Assembly: GCF_014197035.1 (NCBI RefSeq) | Contig: NZ_JACIEU010000002.1 | Location: 1 to 64,000, forward strand | Length of the DNA stretch: 64,000 nucleotides | DNA from: Sphingobium scionense | GTDB taxonomy: Bacteria > Pseudomonadota > Alphaproteobacteria > Sphingomonadales > Sphingomonadaceae | Direction of reading: 5' to 3' | In this document: in pieces, positions 30,891 through 39,131 of the stretch | Numbering within the stretch: position 1 is the first letter of the stretch | Layout: each line of letters begins with the position of its first letter | Program-made: the position numbers and the translations under genes | The notes under the pieces: generated by a model | Database searches by the model: none | What the model saw: only the letters and a program-made list of their open reading frames with translations | What the model was told of the DNA's origin: nothing

Positions 30891-32612
30891 ATGGAGAGCA
30901 GAGAAAAGATCTGGCGCGAGCATTATCAGCACCCTACGTCGTGGGAGCAGACGTTCCCGCCGATGTCGATGGGAGAGATGGTAACGCACAGCGCCACCGC
31001 CCACCCGCAGGCCCACATGATCGATTTCATGGGGCGCAAGTTCAGCTATGGCGCGATGATGGACGACATCAGGCGCATTGCCTGCGGATTGCAGGCCATG
31101 GGCGTCAGGAAGGGGGACCGGGTCGGTCTCTACCTGCCCAACACCCCCCATTATGTCGCGGCCTATTATGGCGCGCTGCTGGCCGGCGCGATCGTCGTCA
31201 ACTTTTCCCCCCTCTACACCGCCGCCGAACTGGAACATCAGGTCGAGGATAGCGGCACCAAGATCCTGTTCACCCTGTCGGCCAAGGCGCTGCTGCCGAC
31301 CGCGCTCAAGGTGCTGGACAATAGCAGCCTGGAAAAGCTGGTTGTCGGTTCGATCGCCGAGGTGCTGCCGACCGCCAAGAGCATCCTCTTCCGCCTGTTC
31401 AAGCGCAGCGAGACGGTAGCGTTGCCGCATGATCCGCGTGTCATCCGCTATGACCGGCTGATCGCCAATGCGGGCGAATGCATCGTGGCGGACATCGATC
31501 CCGTCAATGACGTTGCGCTGCTGCAATATACCGGCGGAACCACCGGCACGCCCAAGGGCGCGATGCTGACCCACCAGAATCTGACCGCCAATGCGCGTCA
31601 GGCGCAGGCGATCGATCCGCATGCGGGCGAGGGCGATGACCGCATCATCGCGGTGCTGCCCTTCTTCCACGTCTTCGCCAATACCTGCACGCTGAACCGG
31701 ACCGTGATGAATGGCGGCGAGATGGTGATGCTGCCCCGTTTCGAGGCGGTGCAGGTGCTCTCGGCCGTCCAGCGGACCAAGGCGACGTCGCTGCCCGGCG
31801 TGCCGACCATGTATCAGGCGCTGCTCGATCATCCGGCCTTGCCGAACATCGATTTCTCGTCGCTGCGCACCTGCATCTCGGGCGGCGCGCCGCTGCCGAT
31901 GGAGGTGAAGCAGAAGTTCGAGGCGGTGACCGGCGCGCGTCTGATCGAGGGCTATGGCCTCACCGAAACCAGCCCGATCGTCTGCGCCAATCCCTATGAG
32001 GGGCTGAACAAGACCGGCACCGTCGGCCAGCCGGTGCCCGGCACCCGCGTCAAGATCGTCAGCCGCGAGGATCCGACCCAGCCCCCGCCCGAGGGCGAGC
32101 CGGGTGAACTGATGTTCGCCGGGCCGCAGATCATGAAGGGCTATTGGAACCGGCCGGACGCGGACGCACAGGTGTTCATGGGCGAGTTCCTGCGCACCGG
32201 CGACGTCGGCGAGGTCGATGATGACGGCTATGTGCGGATCGTCGATCGCCTCAAGGACATGATCGCTGTCGGCGGCTTCAAGGTTTTCCCGAGCCAGGTG
32301 GAATCGGTCCTCTATCATCATGAATCGGTGAAGGAGGCGCTGGTGATCGGCGTGCCCGATCGCTATCGCGGCGAGCAGCCCAAGGCGTTCGTGACCCTGA
32401 ACGAGGGCGCGACCATCGACGGGCCGGGCCTCAAGGACTGGCTCAACCCGCAACTGGGCAAGCATGAGCGGGTCTGCGAGGTCGAGGTCAGGTTGAACCT
32501 GCCCAAGACGCTGGTCGGCAAGCTGTCGCGCAAGGAACTGGTCGCCGAAGAACGGGCCAAGGCCGAACAGGCGATGGCCCAGAATGCGGCGCAGACTGGA
32601 ACCGCAGCCTGA
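30891..32612 (+). CDS. Long-chain acyl-CoA ligase (FadD-like)
   Basis: A 573-residue adenylate-forming enzyme that activates a carboxylic acid as an acyl-CoA. The P-loop-like motif YTGGTTGTPKGA starts at residue 213; later YGLTETSP, GELMFAGPQIMKGY, RTGDVGEVDDDGYVRIVDRLKDMI and the C-terminal lysine motif LVGKLSRKEL are all present. The order and length fit FadD or medium/dicarboxylate-CoA ligases; chain length is not readable. The chosen ATG has almost no Shine-Dalgarno, which is unusual here. A LiuR-like palindrome lies 27 bases upstream, in keeping with regulation by acid-degradation regulators. msrA follows by 45 bases on the same strand. Confidence 0.93.
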   Translation: MESREKIWREHYQHPTSWEQTFPPMSMGEMVTHSATAHPQAHMIDFMGRKFSYGAMMDDIRRIACGLQAMGVRKGDRVGLYLPNTPHYVAAYYGALLAGAIVVNFSPLYTAAELEHQVEDSGTKILFTLSAKALLPTALKVLDNSSLEKLVVGSIAEVLPTAKSILFRLFKRSETVALPHDPRVIRYDRLIANAGECIVADIDPVNDVALLQYTGGTTGTPKGAMLTHQNLTANARQAQAIDPHAGEGDDRIIAVLPFFHVFANTCTLNRTVMNGGEMVMLPRFEAVQVLSAVQRTKATSLPGVPTMYQALLDHPALPNIDFSSLRTCISGGAPLPMEVKQKFEAVTGARLIEGYGLTETSPIVCANPYEGLNKTGTVGQPVPGTRVKIVSREDPTQPPPEGEPGELMFAGPQIMKGYWNRPDADAQVFMGEFLRTGDVGEVDDDGYVRIVDRLKDMIAVGGFKVFPSQVESVLYHHESVKEALVIGVPDRYRGEQPKAFVTLNEGATIDGPGLKDWLNPQLGKHERVCEVEVRLNLPKTLVGKLSRKELVAEERAKAEQAMAQNAAQTGTAA

Positions 32613-32657
32613 TTGCTCCTATCTAGCGCGCCAAAGCTGGATAAGGATTATCGATAT

Positions 32658-33191
32658 ATGGCGCAGGAAATCGCAACGCTGGCTGGTGGCTGCTTCTGGT
32701 GTACGGAAGCAGTCTACCAGACGCTCAAGGGCGTGGAATCGGTCCAGAGCGGCTATATCGGCGGCACCAGGGTCGATCCGACCTATGAGGAGGTCTGCAC
32801 CGGCAATACCGGCCATGCCGAAGCGATCCGCATCGCCTTCGACCCGGCCGTCATCAGCTATGCCGACCTGCTCGACATCTTCTTCGCCACGCACAATCCG
32901 ACGACGCTGAACCGCCAGGGCAACGACATCGGGACGCAGTATCGCTCGGCGATCTTTCCCCATTCGGCCGAGCAGCAGGCCGAGGCACTGGCCGGCATCG
33001 CGCGGGCACAGGTGGATCAGGTCGATCCGGTGGTGACCGCGATCGAGGCGGACGCCCCCTGGTATCCGGCCGAGGATTATCACCAGAAATATTGGGAACG
33101 GGTCGGCGACCAGAATCCCTATTGCATGGCGGTGATCCCGCCCAAGCTGGCCAAGCTGCGCAAGGGCTTTGCCGCCCGCATCGAGGAATAA
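32658..33191 (+). CDS. msrA: Peptide-methionine (S)-S-oxide reductase MsrA
   Basis: A 177-residue repair enzyme that reduces S-methionine sulphoxide. The active-site motif GGCFWC places the catalytic cysteine at residue 12 and a second cysteine at 15. GYIGG and GHAEAIRIAFDP, typical of the family, follow, as does the region YHQKYWER. The start MAQEIATLAGG at 32658 has AAGGA about 9 bases upstream; the frame stays open to 32613 without support. It probably belongs to the fadD transcript. Cytoplasmic, no signal peptide. Confidence 0.95.
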   Translation: MAQEIATLAGGCFWCTEAVYQTLKGVESVQSGYIGGTRVDPTYEEVCTGNTGHAEAIRIAFDPAVISYADLLDIFFATHNPTTLNRQGNDIGTQYRSAIFPHSAEQQAEALAGIARAQVDQVDPVVTAIEADAPWYPAEDYHQKYWERVGDQNPYCMAVIPPKLAKLRKGFAARIEE

Positions 33192-33247
33192 GCCTCGGCT
33201 TGGCCGATTTCCCGACGGCTCGTCCCGTTTCGCCGCGTTTTTATCCT

Positions 33248-33255
33248 ATGGTTAA
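33248..33255 (-). promoter_or_regulatory. CtrA-like half-site ahead of small lipoprotein gene
   Basis: ATGGTTAA reads TTAACCAT on the minus strand, identical to a described CtrA half-site core. It lies 50 bases before the lipoprotein gene. An 8-mer occurs by chance at moderate frequency, so this is only a pointer. Confidence 0.2.
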
Positions 33256-33304
33256 TGTCGGCCATGGCAGATGCGGTGCAACGGACGAGTCGGGGGACTA
33301 TTGA

Positions 33305-33571
33305 ATGACGAAGACGATCATGCTGCTGGCGCCGGCGATGCTATTGATGCTGCCGGGCTGTATTGCGAAAACGGCGGTCGATGTCGTCACGCTACCGGTG
33401 CGCGCGGGCGCGCAGGCGGCCGATTGGGCGACCACCAGCCAGGACGAGGCCGACCGCAATTATGGCCGCAAGATGCGCAAGCAGGAGGCCGAGGAAGGCA
33501 AGGCGCGCAAGAAGGCCGACGAACAGCGCCGCCGCGAATGCCGCAAGGCCGGCTACGACAATTGCGGCTGA
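33305..33571 (+). CDS. Small lipoprotein of unknown function
   Basis: An 88-residue predicted lipoprotein. The hydrophobic signal ends in the lipobox LLMLPGC with the lipid-modified cysteine at residue 19. The mature part is charged and helical (DEADRNYGRKMRKQEAEEGKARKK), ending with RECRKAGYDNCG. Similar short lipoproteins with VDVVTLPVRAGAQAADWAT are common in sphingomonads; function unknown. GGGGGA lies upstream of the ATG. It converges on the Sua5-type gene with only 14 bases between and no visible terminator. Confidence 0.82.
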   Translation: MTKTIMLLAPAMLLMLPGCIAKTAVDVVTLPVRAGAQAADWATTSQDEADRNYGRKMRKQEAEEGKARKKADEQRRRECRKAGYDNCG

Positions 33572-33585
33572 GCCGGATCGACCGG

Positions 33586-34554
33586 TCAGGCCGCGGCGCG
33601 GCGTAACCGGTCGTTGATGGCGGTGCCGATCCCCTCGTCGGGGATGGGCGCTACCGCAATCCGTCCCTGGATGCTCGCATCGGCGACATGCAGGGCGGCG
33701 AACAGATTGGCCGCCGCCTCGCGCAGGTCCGCGTCGACGCTCAGGTTGAGATGACAGGGCATCAGACCGAAGCCGATCAGATATTCGTCCTTTTCCGCCC
33801 GCAGCGCGTTGAGCCGCACCGGCTTCGAGGGCGCATAATGGCTTTCGAGCTGGCCGGGTGCTTCGATCTTCGCATTGCCTGTCTTGGAATCCGGGCCGGT
33901 AATCACCGGCAGGCCGCTCGCCTCCTCCAGCATCGCGGTCGTCACCGGGCCGGGGCGCAGCAGGCGGATGCGGTCCGCTTCGGGGGCAGCGATGGTCGAT
34001 TCCAGCCCTTCGCTGGTCGGGCCTTCGTCCAGGATCATGCGGATCTTGCCGTTGAGGCTGGCCAGCACATGTTCGGCCCGGCTGGGGCTGATCGCCCCGC
34101 TGCGATTGGCCGAGGGCGCGGCCAGCGGCCGGCCGCTCTCGCGGATCAGCGCGCGCATCGCCGGGTGGGCGGGCAGGCGCAGCGCCACGGTCGGCAGGCC
34201 GGCCATCACCAGCGGCGACAGGCCGCTATCGGCCCGCACCGGCAGCACCATGGTCAGCGCGCCTGGCCAGAAGCGGGCGGCAAGCTGCTCGGCCTGGGGC
34301 GAGAAGTCGGCCAGCCGCCGCGCCATCTCCATGTCGGAAACATGGACGATCAGCGGGTTGAAGCTGGGCCGCCCCTTGGCGCTGTAGATGCCGGCGACCG
34401 CCTGGGAATCGGTGGCATCGGCCGCCAGGCCATAGACGGTTTCGGTAGGAACGGCGACAGGCTCGCCGGCTCGGATCAGTAATGCTGCCTCGCGAAGCGC
34501 TTCCGCGCCATAGCGGCAGACCCTGGTGGAAAAGGCTGGATTTGGGATAGTCAC
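33586..34554 (-). CDS. L-threonylcarbamoyladenylate synthase (Sua5/TsaC family)
   Basis: A 322-residue Sua5-type enzyme making threonylcarbamoyl-AMP for the t6A37 modification of ANN-decoding tRNAs. The YrdC domain occupies about 1-200 (GEPVAVPTETVYGLAADA, the KGRP motif in YSAKGRPSFNPLIVHV, and PSANRSGAISPS), and a C-terminal Sua5 domain follows (about 215-322), so this is the long form. The start is taken as GTG at 34554 (VTIPNPAFSTRV) with GGGGG upstream; the frame extends to an ATG at 34638, but that portion looks non-coding. The DUF815 gene diverges from it. Confidence 0.9.
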   Translation of the reverse strand: MTIPNPAFSTRVCRYGAEALREAALLIRAGEPVAVPTETVYGLAADATDSQAVAGIYSAKGRPSFNPLIVHVSDMEMARRLADFSPQAEQLAARFWPGALTMVLPVRADSGLSPLVMAGLPTVALRLPAHPAMRALIRESGRPLAAPSANRSGAISPSRAEHVLASLNGKIRMILDEGPTSEGLESTIAAPEADRIRLLRPGPVTTAMLEEASGLPVITGPDSKTGNAKIEAPGQLESHYAPSKPVRLNALRAEKDEYLIGFGLMPCHLNLSVDADLREAAANLFAALHVADASIQGRIAVAPIPDEGIGTAINDRLRRAAA

Positions 34555-34664
34555 GACCCCCGCGATATAGACCCCGGATCGCCGCAGTAAAAGGCCATTG
34601 CGACAGTGACATGACATTGTTGGCAAAGCTTGCCGCAATGGCGCGGCCCGGCTAATCCCGCGCC

Positions 34665-35480
34665 ATGAACGACGCCCTGCTGACCCGTATCGCCGAAGCG
34701 CTGGAACGGCTTGCGCCGCCGCCGGCTTCCTCTGCCGACCTTGCGGCTGCGCCCGCCTATGTATGGGATGGGGTGGCGATCCGCGCGGTGGAGGCGTTCG
34801 CGCCGGTGGACTATGACCTTCTGACCGGCATCGACGCGCAGAAGAGCGCGCTGCTGGACAATAGCCGTCGCCATGCCGCCGGCCATGCCGCGCATGACGT
34901 GCTGCTATGGGGCGCGCGCGGCACCGGCAAGTCGGCGACCGTGGCTTCGGTGGTCGGAAAGCTGCAGGCGGAAGGGCAGGACATTGCCCTGCTGCAATGC
35001 GCGATCGACGAACTGGCCAGCTTGCCGGCGCTCTTCACCCTGCTGCGCAGCACGACCCGGCCCTTCATCCTCTTCCTCGACGATCTGGGCTTTGACGAGG
35101 GGGTGGGCGATGCCCGTGCGCTGCGCTCGCTGCTCCAGGGCGGCACCGCCGCGCGTCCGGCCAATGTCCGTCTCTATGTGACGTCCAACCGCCGCCATAT
35201 CGTGCCGCGCAACCTGTCGGAACAGGATGATCCGATCAATCCGCGCGACGTGGTCGATGACAAGATGGCGCTGTCGGACCGGTTCGGCCTCAGCCTCGGT
35301 TTTCATGCGCTGGATCAGGACGCCTATGTCGCCATTGTCGAGGGCTATGCCCAGGCGCTGGGTCTCTGCGTCGAGCCGCTCGACGCGATCCAGTGGGCGA
35401 CCCAGCGCGGCAGCCGCTCGGGCCGCGTCGCCTGGCAATATGTGGTCGAACTCGCCGGGCGCCACGGCCTCTCGGTCTGA
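34665..35480 (+). CDS. DUF815 family AAA+ ATP-binding protein
   Basis: A 271-residue ATPase. Walker A GARGTGKS is at 83-90, Walker B FILFLDDLGFDE near 130-140, and a sensor-like LYVTSNRRHIVPRN at about 170. The DUF815 features FAPVDYDLLTGIDAQK and SEQDDPINPRDVVDDKMALSDRFGL are clear. DUF815 proteins belong to the DnaA/DnaC-like part of AAA+, with unknown role. No ribosome binding site of note is seen. It is divergent from the Sua5 gene (110 bases) and converges on the small gene at 35500. Confidence 0.88.
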   Translation: MNDALLTRIAEALERLAPPPASSADLAAAPAYVWDGVAIRAVEAFAPVDYDLLTGIDAQKSALLDNSRRHAAGHAAHDVLLWGARGTGKSATVASVVGKLQAEGQDIALLQCAIDELASLPALFTLLRSTTRPFILFLDDLGFDEGVGDARALRSLLQGGTAARPANVRLYVTSNRRHIVPRNLSEQDDPINPRDVVDDKMALSDRFGLSLGFHALDQDAYVAIVEGYAQALGLCVEPLDAIQWATQRGSRSGRVAWQYVVELAGRHGLSV

Positions 35481-35499
35481 TCCTCTCTCAATCTGATAC

Positions 35500-35856
35500 T
35501 CAGGCGCCGTCCTTTTCGGCCAGGCTCAGGAACTCCGCGACCAGCCGGTCCAGTTCCGTGCGGCAGCGCGGCGGGTCGACGGCGGTGTCGCACAGGGGCG
35601 CTGCATCGGCCATCGTCTTGATGACGCGGGCCAGGCTCAGCGTGTCGCTGTGACGTTGCCGGTGGGCAAGGGCGGCGAAAGTATTGAAATACATTTCAGC
35701 CAGCCGGCGATCATGCTCCAAATCATAGCCCCGTCGTCGTTCCGGCTGGCCCAATGCCTCCATGCGCAAGTGATGGAGCGAGCGTCGCGCGCTGTCGGCC
35801 CGCAACTGGTATAGCTCCGCCGGTTCGATCGGTTTCATCTTGGATGCCTGTCGCAT
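35500..35856 (-). CDS. Small protein of unknown function
   Basis: A predicted 118-residue, mostly helical protein (IEPAELYQLRADSARRSLHHLRMEALGQ; LAEMYFNTFAALAHRQRHSDTLSLARVIKTM). I do not recognise a family. Charge and periodicity suggest a soluble helical bundle, not membrane. Two starts are possible: ATG at 35856 and ATG at 35838 (MKPIEPAEL), neither with a good ribosome binding site. It converges on the DUF815 gene (20 bases apart) and follows the region upstream of a sugar dehydrogenase read the same way. Confidence 0.6.
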   Translation of the reverse strand: MRQASKMKPIEPAELYQLRADSARRSLHHLRMEALGQPERRRGYDLEHDRRLAEMYFNTFAALAHRQRHSDTLSLARVIKTMADAAPLCDTAVDPPRCRTELDRLVAEFLSLAEKDGA

Positions 35857-35966
35857 GGCGCATCAGCGCGCGAACGAGGCAATATATCCCGGCTTTCGCC
35901 CGGCCGAAATTAAGCGTCTGGTCTTGCGAACAAGTTTTTTCGACGCATCGGCCGGGCGGTCGGCGA

Positions 35967-37295
35967 TTACTGCGCGCGGGTCACTCGCCAGACGACGCCA
36001 CCGACATCGTCCGCCACCAGCAGCGCACCCTTGGCGTCCACGGTCACGTCGACCGGGCGGCCATGGGCGGCGCCCTGGGCATCCAGGAAACCGGTCAGCA
36101 CATCGGCCGGCTTGGCCTTGCCGACTTCGCCATTGTCCTCGAAGGGAATGAACACGACCTTGTAGCCGGCGGCGGGCTTGCGGTTCCAACTGCCATGCAG
36201 GCCGACGAAAGCGCCATTGCCATAGGTGGCGCCAAGCTGCGCATCCTTCGAGAAGCTCAGGCCCAGCGGCGCGACATGATTGCCCAGCGCATAGTCGGGG
36301 CGCTTGGTATATTCGCGGATTTCCGGCCGCTGCGGTTGCACCCGGCGATCCTCATAGCCGCCCCAGTAGTTCCACGGCCAGCCATAGAAGGCGCCGAATT
36401 CGACGCGGGTCAGATAGTCGGGGACCAGGTCGCCGCCCAGCATGTCGCGCTCATTGACCACGCCCCACAGCACGCCGCTTTTGGGTTCGAAGGCCAGGCC
36501 GACCGGATTGCGCAGGCCCGACGCATAGATGCGATAATCGCCGGTCTTGGGATTGACCTCCAGCACGGCGGCGCGGTTCGCTTCGCTTTCCAACCCATTT
36601 TCGCCGATATTGCTGTTCGATCCGACACCGACGTAGAGCAACCCGTTGGGGCCGACGGTCAGGCTGCGGGTCCAGTGCATGTTCGGCGCCTGGGCGGGCA
36701 GGTTCAGGATCTTGCGGCCCTTGTCGCTGATCTTGGTCTCGCCTTCCTTATAGGGGAAGGCCATCAGCGCATTGGTGTTGGCGACATAGAGGGTATCGCC
36801 GATCAGCGCCATGCCATAGGGCGAATAGAGGCCGCTCAGGAACACCGTCTTGGTGTCCGCCTTGCCGTCGCCATCGGTGTCGCGCAGCAGGCTGATGCGG
36901 TCGGGCGAGGGGACGCCGGCGCCGGCCTTGTTCATCAGGAAATTCATCACCCGGCTGACGATGCCGGTCTGCGGGCGCGGCTGGCTGTTGGTCTCGGCCG
37001 TCAATATGTCGCCATTGGGCAGGCGCAGCAGCGATCGCGGATGGCTCAGCCCCTCGGCGAAGCGTTCCACCACCAGTCCCTTGGCCGCGACCGGCTTCTC
37101 CCCGGCCTTCCACGGCTTCACTTCGGCGATGTTGACGGTCGGGAAAAACTCGTTCCGCGGCGTGGTGAAGCGCGGTTCCGCTCCGACATCGGCGCCGGCC
37201 GGCAATTGGGCGGTATCGCCCTGCGCGAAATAGAGGAAAGCGCCGCCGGCAATGACCAGCGCGACGAGGGGGATGGCGATGAAATGCTTCTTCAT
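35967..37295 (-). CDS. PQQ-dependent sugar dehydrogenase-like protein
   Basis: A 442-residue membrane-anchored or exported six-bladed propeller of the glucose/sorbosone dehydrogenase family. An N-terminal hydrophobic segment (MKKHFIAIPLVALVIAGGAFLYF) lacks a clear cleavage site. Blades show SHPRSLLRLPNGDILTAETN, LYSPYGMALIGDTLYVANT, HWTRSLTVGPNGLLYVGVGSNSNIGENG, and GLHGSWNRKPAAGYKVVFIPF. The family oxidises sugars or acts on other substrates; PQQ binding is inferred from the family. The start at 37295 is chosen for the N-terminal helix; ribosome binding site weak. The MITE-like element lies about 60 bases upstream. Confidence 0.87.
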   Translation of the reverse strand: MKKHFIAIPLVALVIAGGAFLYFAQGDTAQLPAGADVGAEPRFTTPRNEFFPTVNIAEVKPWKAGEKPVAAKGLVVERFAEGLSHPRSLLRLPNGDILTAETNSQPRPQTGIVSRVMNFLMNKAGAGVPSPDRISLLRDTDGDGKADTKTVFLSGLYSPYGMALIGDTLYVANTNALMAFPYKEGETKISDKGRKILNLPAQAPNMHWTRSLTVGPNGLLYVGVGSNSNIGENGLESEANRAAVLEVNPKTGDYRIYASGLRNPVGLAFEPKSGVLWGVVNERDMLGGDLVPDYLTRVEFGAFYGWPWNYWGGYEDRRVQPQRPEIREYTKRPDYALGNHVAPLGLSFSKDAQLGATYGNGAFVGLHGSWNRKPAAGYKVVFIPFEDNGEVGKAKPADVLTGFLDAQGAAHGRPVDVTVDAKGALLVADDVGGVVWRVTRAQ

Positions 37296-37358
37296 GTCGC
37301 CACATCTATGCGGCGATGCGCCGCCGGGCAAGGCGCTCCGTTGCGCGGGTGTTACTTA

Positions 37359-37511
37359 GAATCTGTTTGGAAATGCCCCCCTGGCGCATCCGCACCGGCC
37401 CGCACCCCCACCCGACCGCCCAGACATGGTACCCCTATGGGTGGTCGGGTGGGGGCGCGGGCCGGTGTCGCATCGAAAATGCGCTCTTCCGCGCATTTTC
37501 CAAACAGGTTC
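37359..37511. mobile_element. MITE-like element, 153 bp inverted repeat
   Basis: A non-coding element with terminal inverted repeats GAATCTGTTTGGAAA (left) and, inverted on the right, GAACCTGTTTGGAAA. Inner arms of 29 bp (37394-37422 with 37438-37466) match except for two bases. A 3-bp direct repeat TTA flanks it (37356-37358 and 37512-37514), which looks like a target duplication, and TNA duplications are known for part of the IS5 superfamily. No transposase is present, so it would need one in trans. The right-hand TTA is the stop codon of the minus-strand membrane protein gene at 37512. Confidence 0.75.
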
Positions 37512-37682
37512 TTAGGCCTTTCGTTCGCGCAGCCAGAGCAGCAGGGCGATCAGGATGCCGGCTCCGGTGCCGACGAGCAGGCCGATGCTGGGCTGGCCCA
37601 GCAGGCCGCCGCCGATCGCGCCGGCCATGATCAGCAATGCAATGATGGCGCCCGCGCCAGTCGGATTCTTCGCCTTGTTCAT
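37512..37682 (-). CDS. Small two-helix membrane protein
   Basis: A 56-residue protein with two hydrophobic helices (about 10-25 and 30-50) and a basic end, LRERKA. No family is recognised; similar tiny glycine-rich membrane proteins occur in sphingomonads. The start at 37682 (MNKAKNPTGAG) has AAGGAT upstream, better than the longer frame. Its stop codon TAA is the target-site duplication of the adjacent MITE-like element, so the present C-terminus may have been set by that insertion. Confidence 0.65.
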   Translation of the reverse strand: MNKAKNPTGAGAIIALLIMAGAIGGGLLGQPSIGLLVGTGAGILIALLLWLRERKA

Positions 37683-37907
37683 GGCCCATCCTTGCCATGG
37701 CCCGCCGCGCATGGCCAGATGCTTGTCATGTGCGTCCCTCCTGTCCCGGATCGGAACGGCTGGCGTCCCGAAATGGCGCGTTTGTCCTGTTGTGGGATTT
37801 GCCTAACTGGCCGTTCACTCTCGTCCACGGCCTGCTGCGCCAAAGCCTCAAACTGGCATGGAGGTTGATTGGGGGTGACGAAAGGGCGCGCAATAATCGG
37901 GGGTCGC

Positions 37908-38117
37908 ATGAACATGCCATATCTTTCGGATCGAAAGAGCTATGAGGATGCAACGGAACTGATCGCGACCTTTGGTGCCAATGCCGGATATGAGGCCGCG
38001 GCGCGGGCCGACCGCAGCCGCGACCTCGGCAACCACATCCATTTCTGCCACTGGCGCCAGATAGAGCGGCTGATCGTGCTGCTGGCCCATGACCAGCCGC
38101 TCGGTACGATCCACTGA
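37908..38117 (+). CDS. Small protein of unknown function
   Basis: A 69-residue soluble protein: MNMPYLSDRKSYEDATELIATFG, then RSRDLGNHIHFCHWRQIERLIVLLAHD. The central helix and the NHIHFCHWR cluster (two His, one Cys) look conserved in type and could bind metal, though I do not recognise a family. CGGGGG precedes ATG 37908; a longer frame from 37869 is less likely. It is followed by a strong bidirectional terminator, so it is a monocistronic gene. Confidence 0.72.
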   Translation: MNMPYLSDRKSYEDATELIATFGANAGYEAAARADRSRDLGNHIHFCHWRQIERLIVLLAHDQPLGTIH

Positions 38118-38130
38118 TCGCCTGAACGCC

Positions 38131-38166
38131 AAAAGGCCGGAGCGTCACCAACGCTCCGGCCTTTTT
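38131..38166. terminator. Bidirectional terminator
   Basis: Perfect 11-bp stem GGCCGGAGCGT/ACGCTCCGGCC (38135-38145 with 38151-38161), flanked by AAAA and TTTTT. It serves the small gene and argC, which converge here. Confidence 0.93.
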
Positions 38167-38186
38167 GCTGCCTGCTTGCGGGCGTT

Positions 38187-39131
38187 TTAGAGCCGCAGTC
38201 CGGCCGTTTCCGGCAAGCCGGCCAATATGTTGAGATTCTGCACGGCGGCGCCGGCAGCGCCCTTGCCCAGATTGTCGAGCGTGGCGACCAGGCGGGCCTG
38301 GCCGCTCTGCGCATTGCCGAACACCGACAGCGACAGGCGGTCGGTCGCGCCGACATGCTCGACCTCGACCTGGGCCATGGCGGCGCTGTCGGCCAGCGGC
38401 GTCACGCTGACGATCGGCGACCCTGCATAGGCAGCGGCCAGCGCGGCGTGGATATCGGCGGGGGAGGGCGTGCCCGGCATGGCGCGCAACTGCAACGGCA
38501 CTTCCACCAGCATGCCGCGATAGGCATTGGCGACGGCCGGCGCGAACAGCGGCGGATGGTACAGACCCGAATAGCGGGTCATTTCCGGCACATGCTTGTG
38601 CGCCAGGTTCAGGCCATAGGCACGGAAGGCCGTCGGGGCACCGTCGGCGCCTTCATATTCCGCGATCATCGCCTTACCGCCGCCCGAATAACCCGAAGCG
38701 CCCGATACCGTCACCGGCCACTCGGCCGGCAGCAGGCCGGCCAGTATCAGCGGGCGGACCAGCGCCAGGAAACCGGTCGGCCAGCAGCCAGGATTGGCGA
38801 CGAAGCGGCTGTTGGCCAGGCGCTCGCGATGGCCCGGCTCCAGTTCGGGGAAGCCATAGGTCCAGCCGTCGGCCACACGGTGCGCGGTCGATGCGTCGAT
38901 CACGCGGGTGCGGTCATTATCGATAAGCGCCACGGATTCGCGCGCGGCATCGTCGGGCAGGCACAGGATCACGATGTCGGCCGCATTCAGCGCATCGCGC
39001 CGGGCCGCCATGTTGCGGCGATCCTTTTCGTCGACCGTGATCAGCGACAGTTCGGGCCGGTCGGCCAGCCGGTCGGCAATCTCGATGCCGGTGGTGCCAT
39101 GGCCGCCGTCGATGAAGATCTTCGTGGTCAC
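38187..39131 (-). CDS. argC: N-acetyl-gamma-glutamyl-phosphate reductase, type 2
   Basis: A 314-residue enzyme of arginine biosynthesis that reduces N-acetylglutamyl phosphate to the semialdehyde. The short type-2 form is recognised by FIDGGHGTTGIEI at the start. The catalytic cysteine is C116 in NPGCWPTGF and the conserved GASGYSGGGK follows. It begins with GTG at 39131; the GTGA there also contains the TGA of the upstream NlpC/P60 gene, so translation is coupled. Finding argC coupled to a cell-wall peptidase and a MarR regulator is unusual in function but the arrangement is directly seen. Confidence 0.94.
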   Translation of the reverse strand: MTTKIFIDGGHGTTGIEIADRLADRPELSLITVDEKDRRNMAARRDALNAADIVILCLPDDAARESVALIDNDRTRVIDASTAHRVADGWTYGFPELEPGHRERLANSRFVANPGCWPTGFLALVRPLILAGLLPAEWPVTVSGASGYSGGGKAMIAEYEGADGAPTAFRAYGLNLAHKHVPEMTRYSGLYHPPLFAPAVANAYRGMLVEVPLQLRAMPGTPSPADIHAALAAAYAGSPIVSVTPLADSAAMAQVEVEHVGATDRLSLSVFGNAQSGQARLVATLDNLGKGAAGAAVQNLNILAGLPETAGLRL

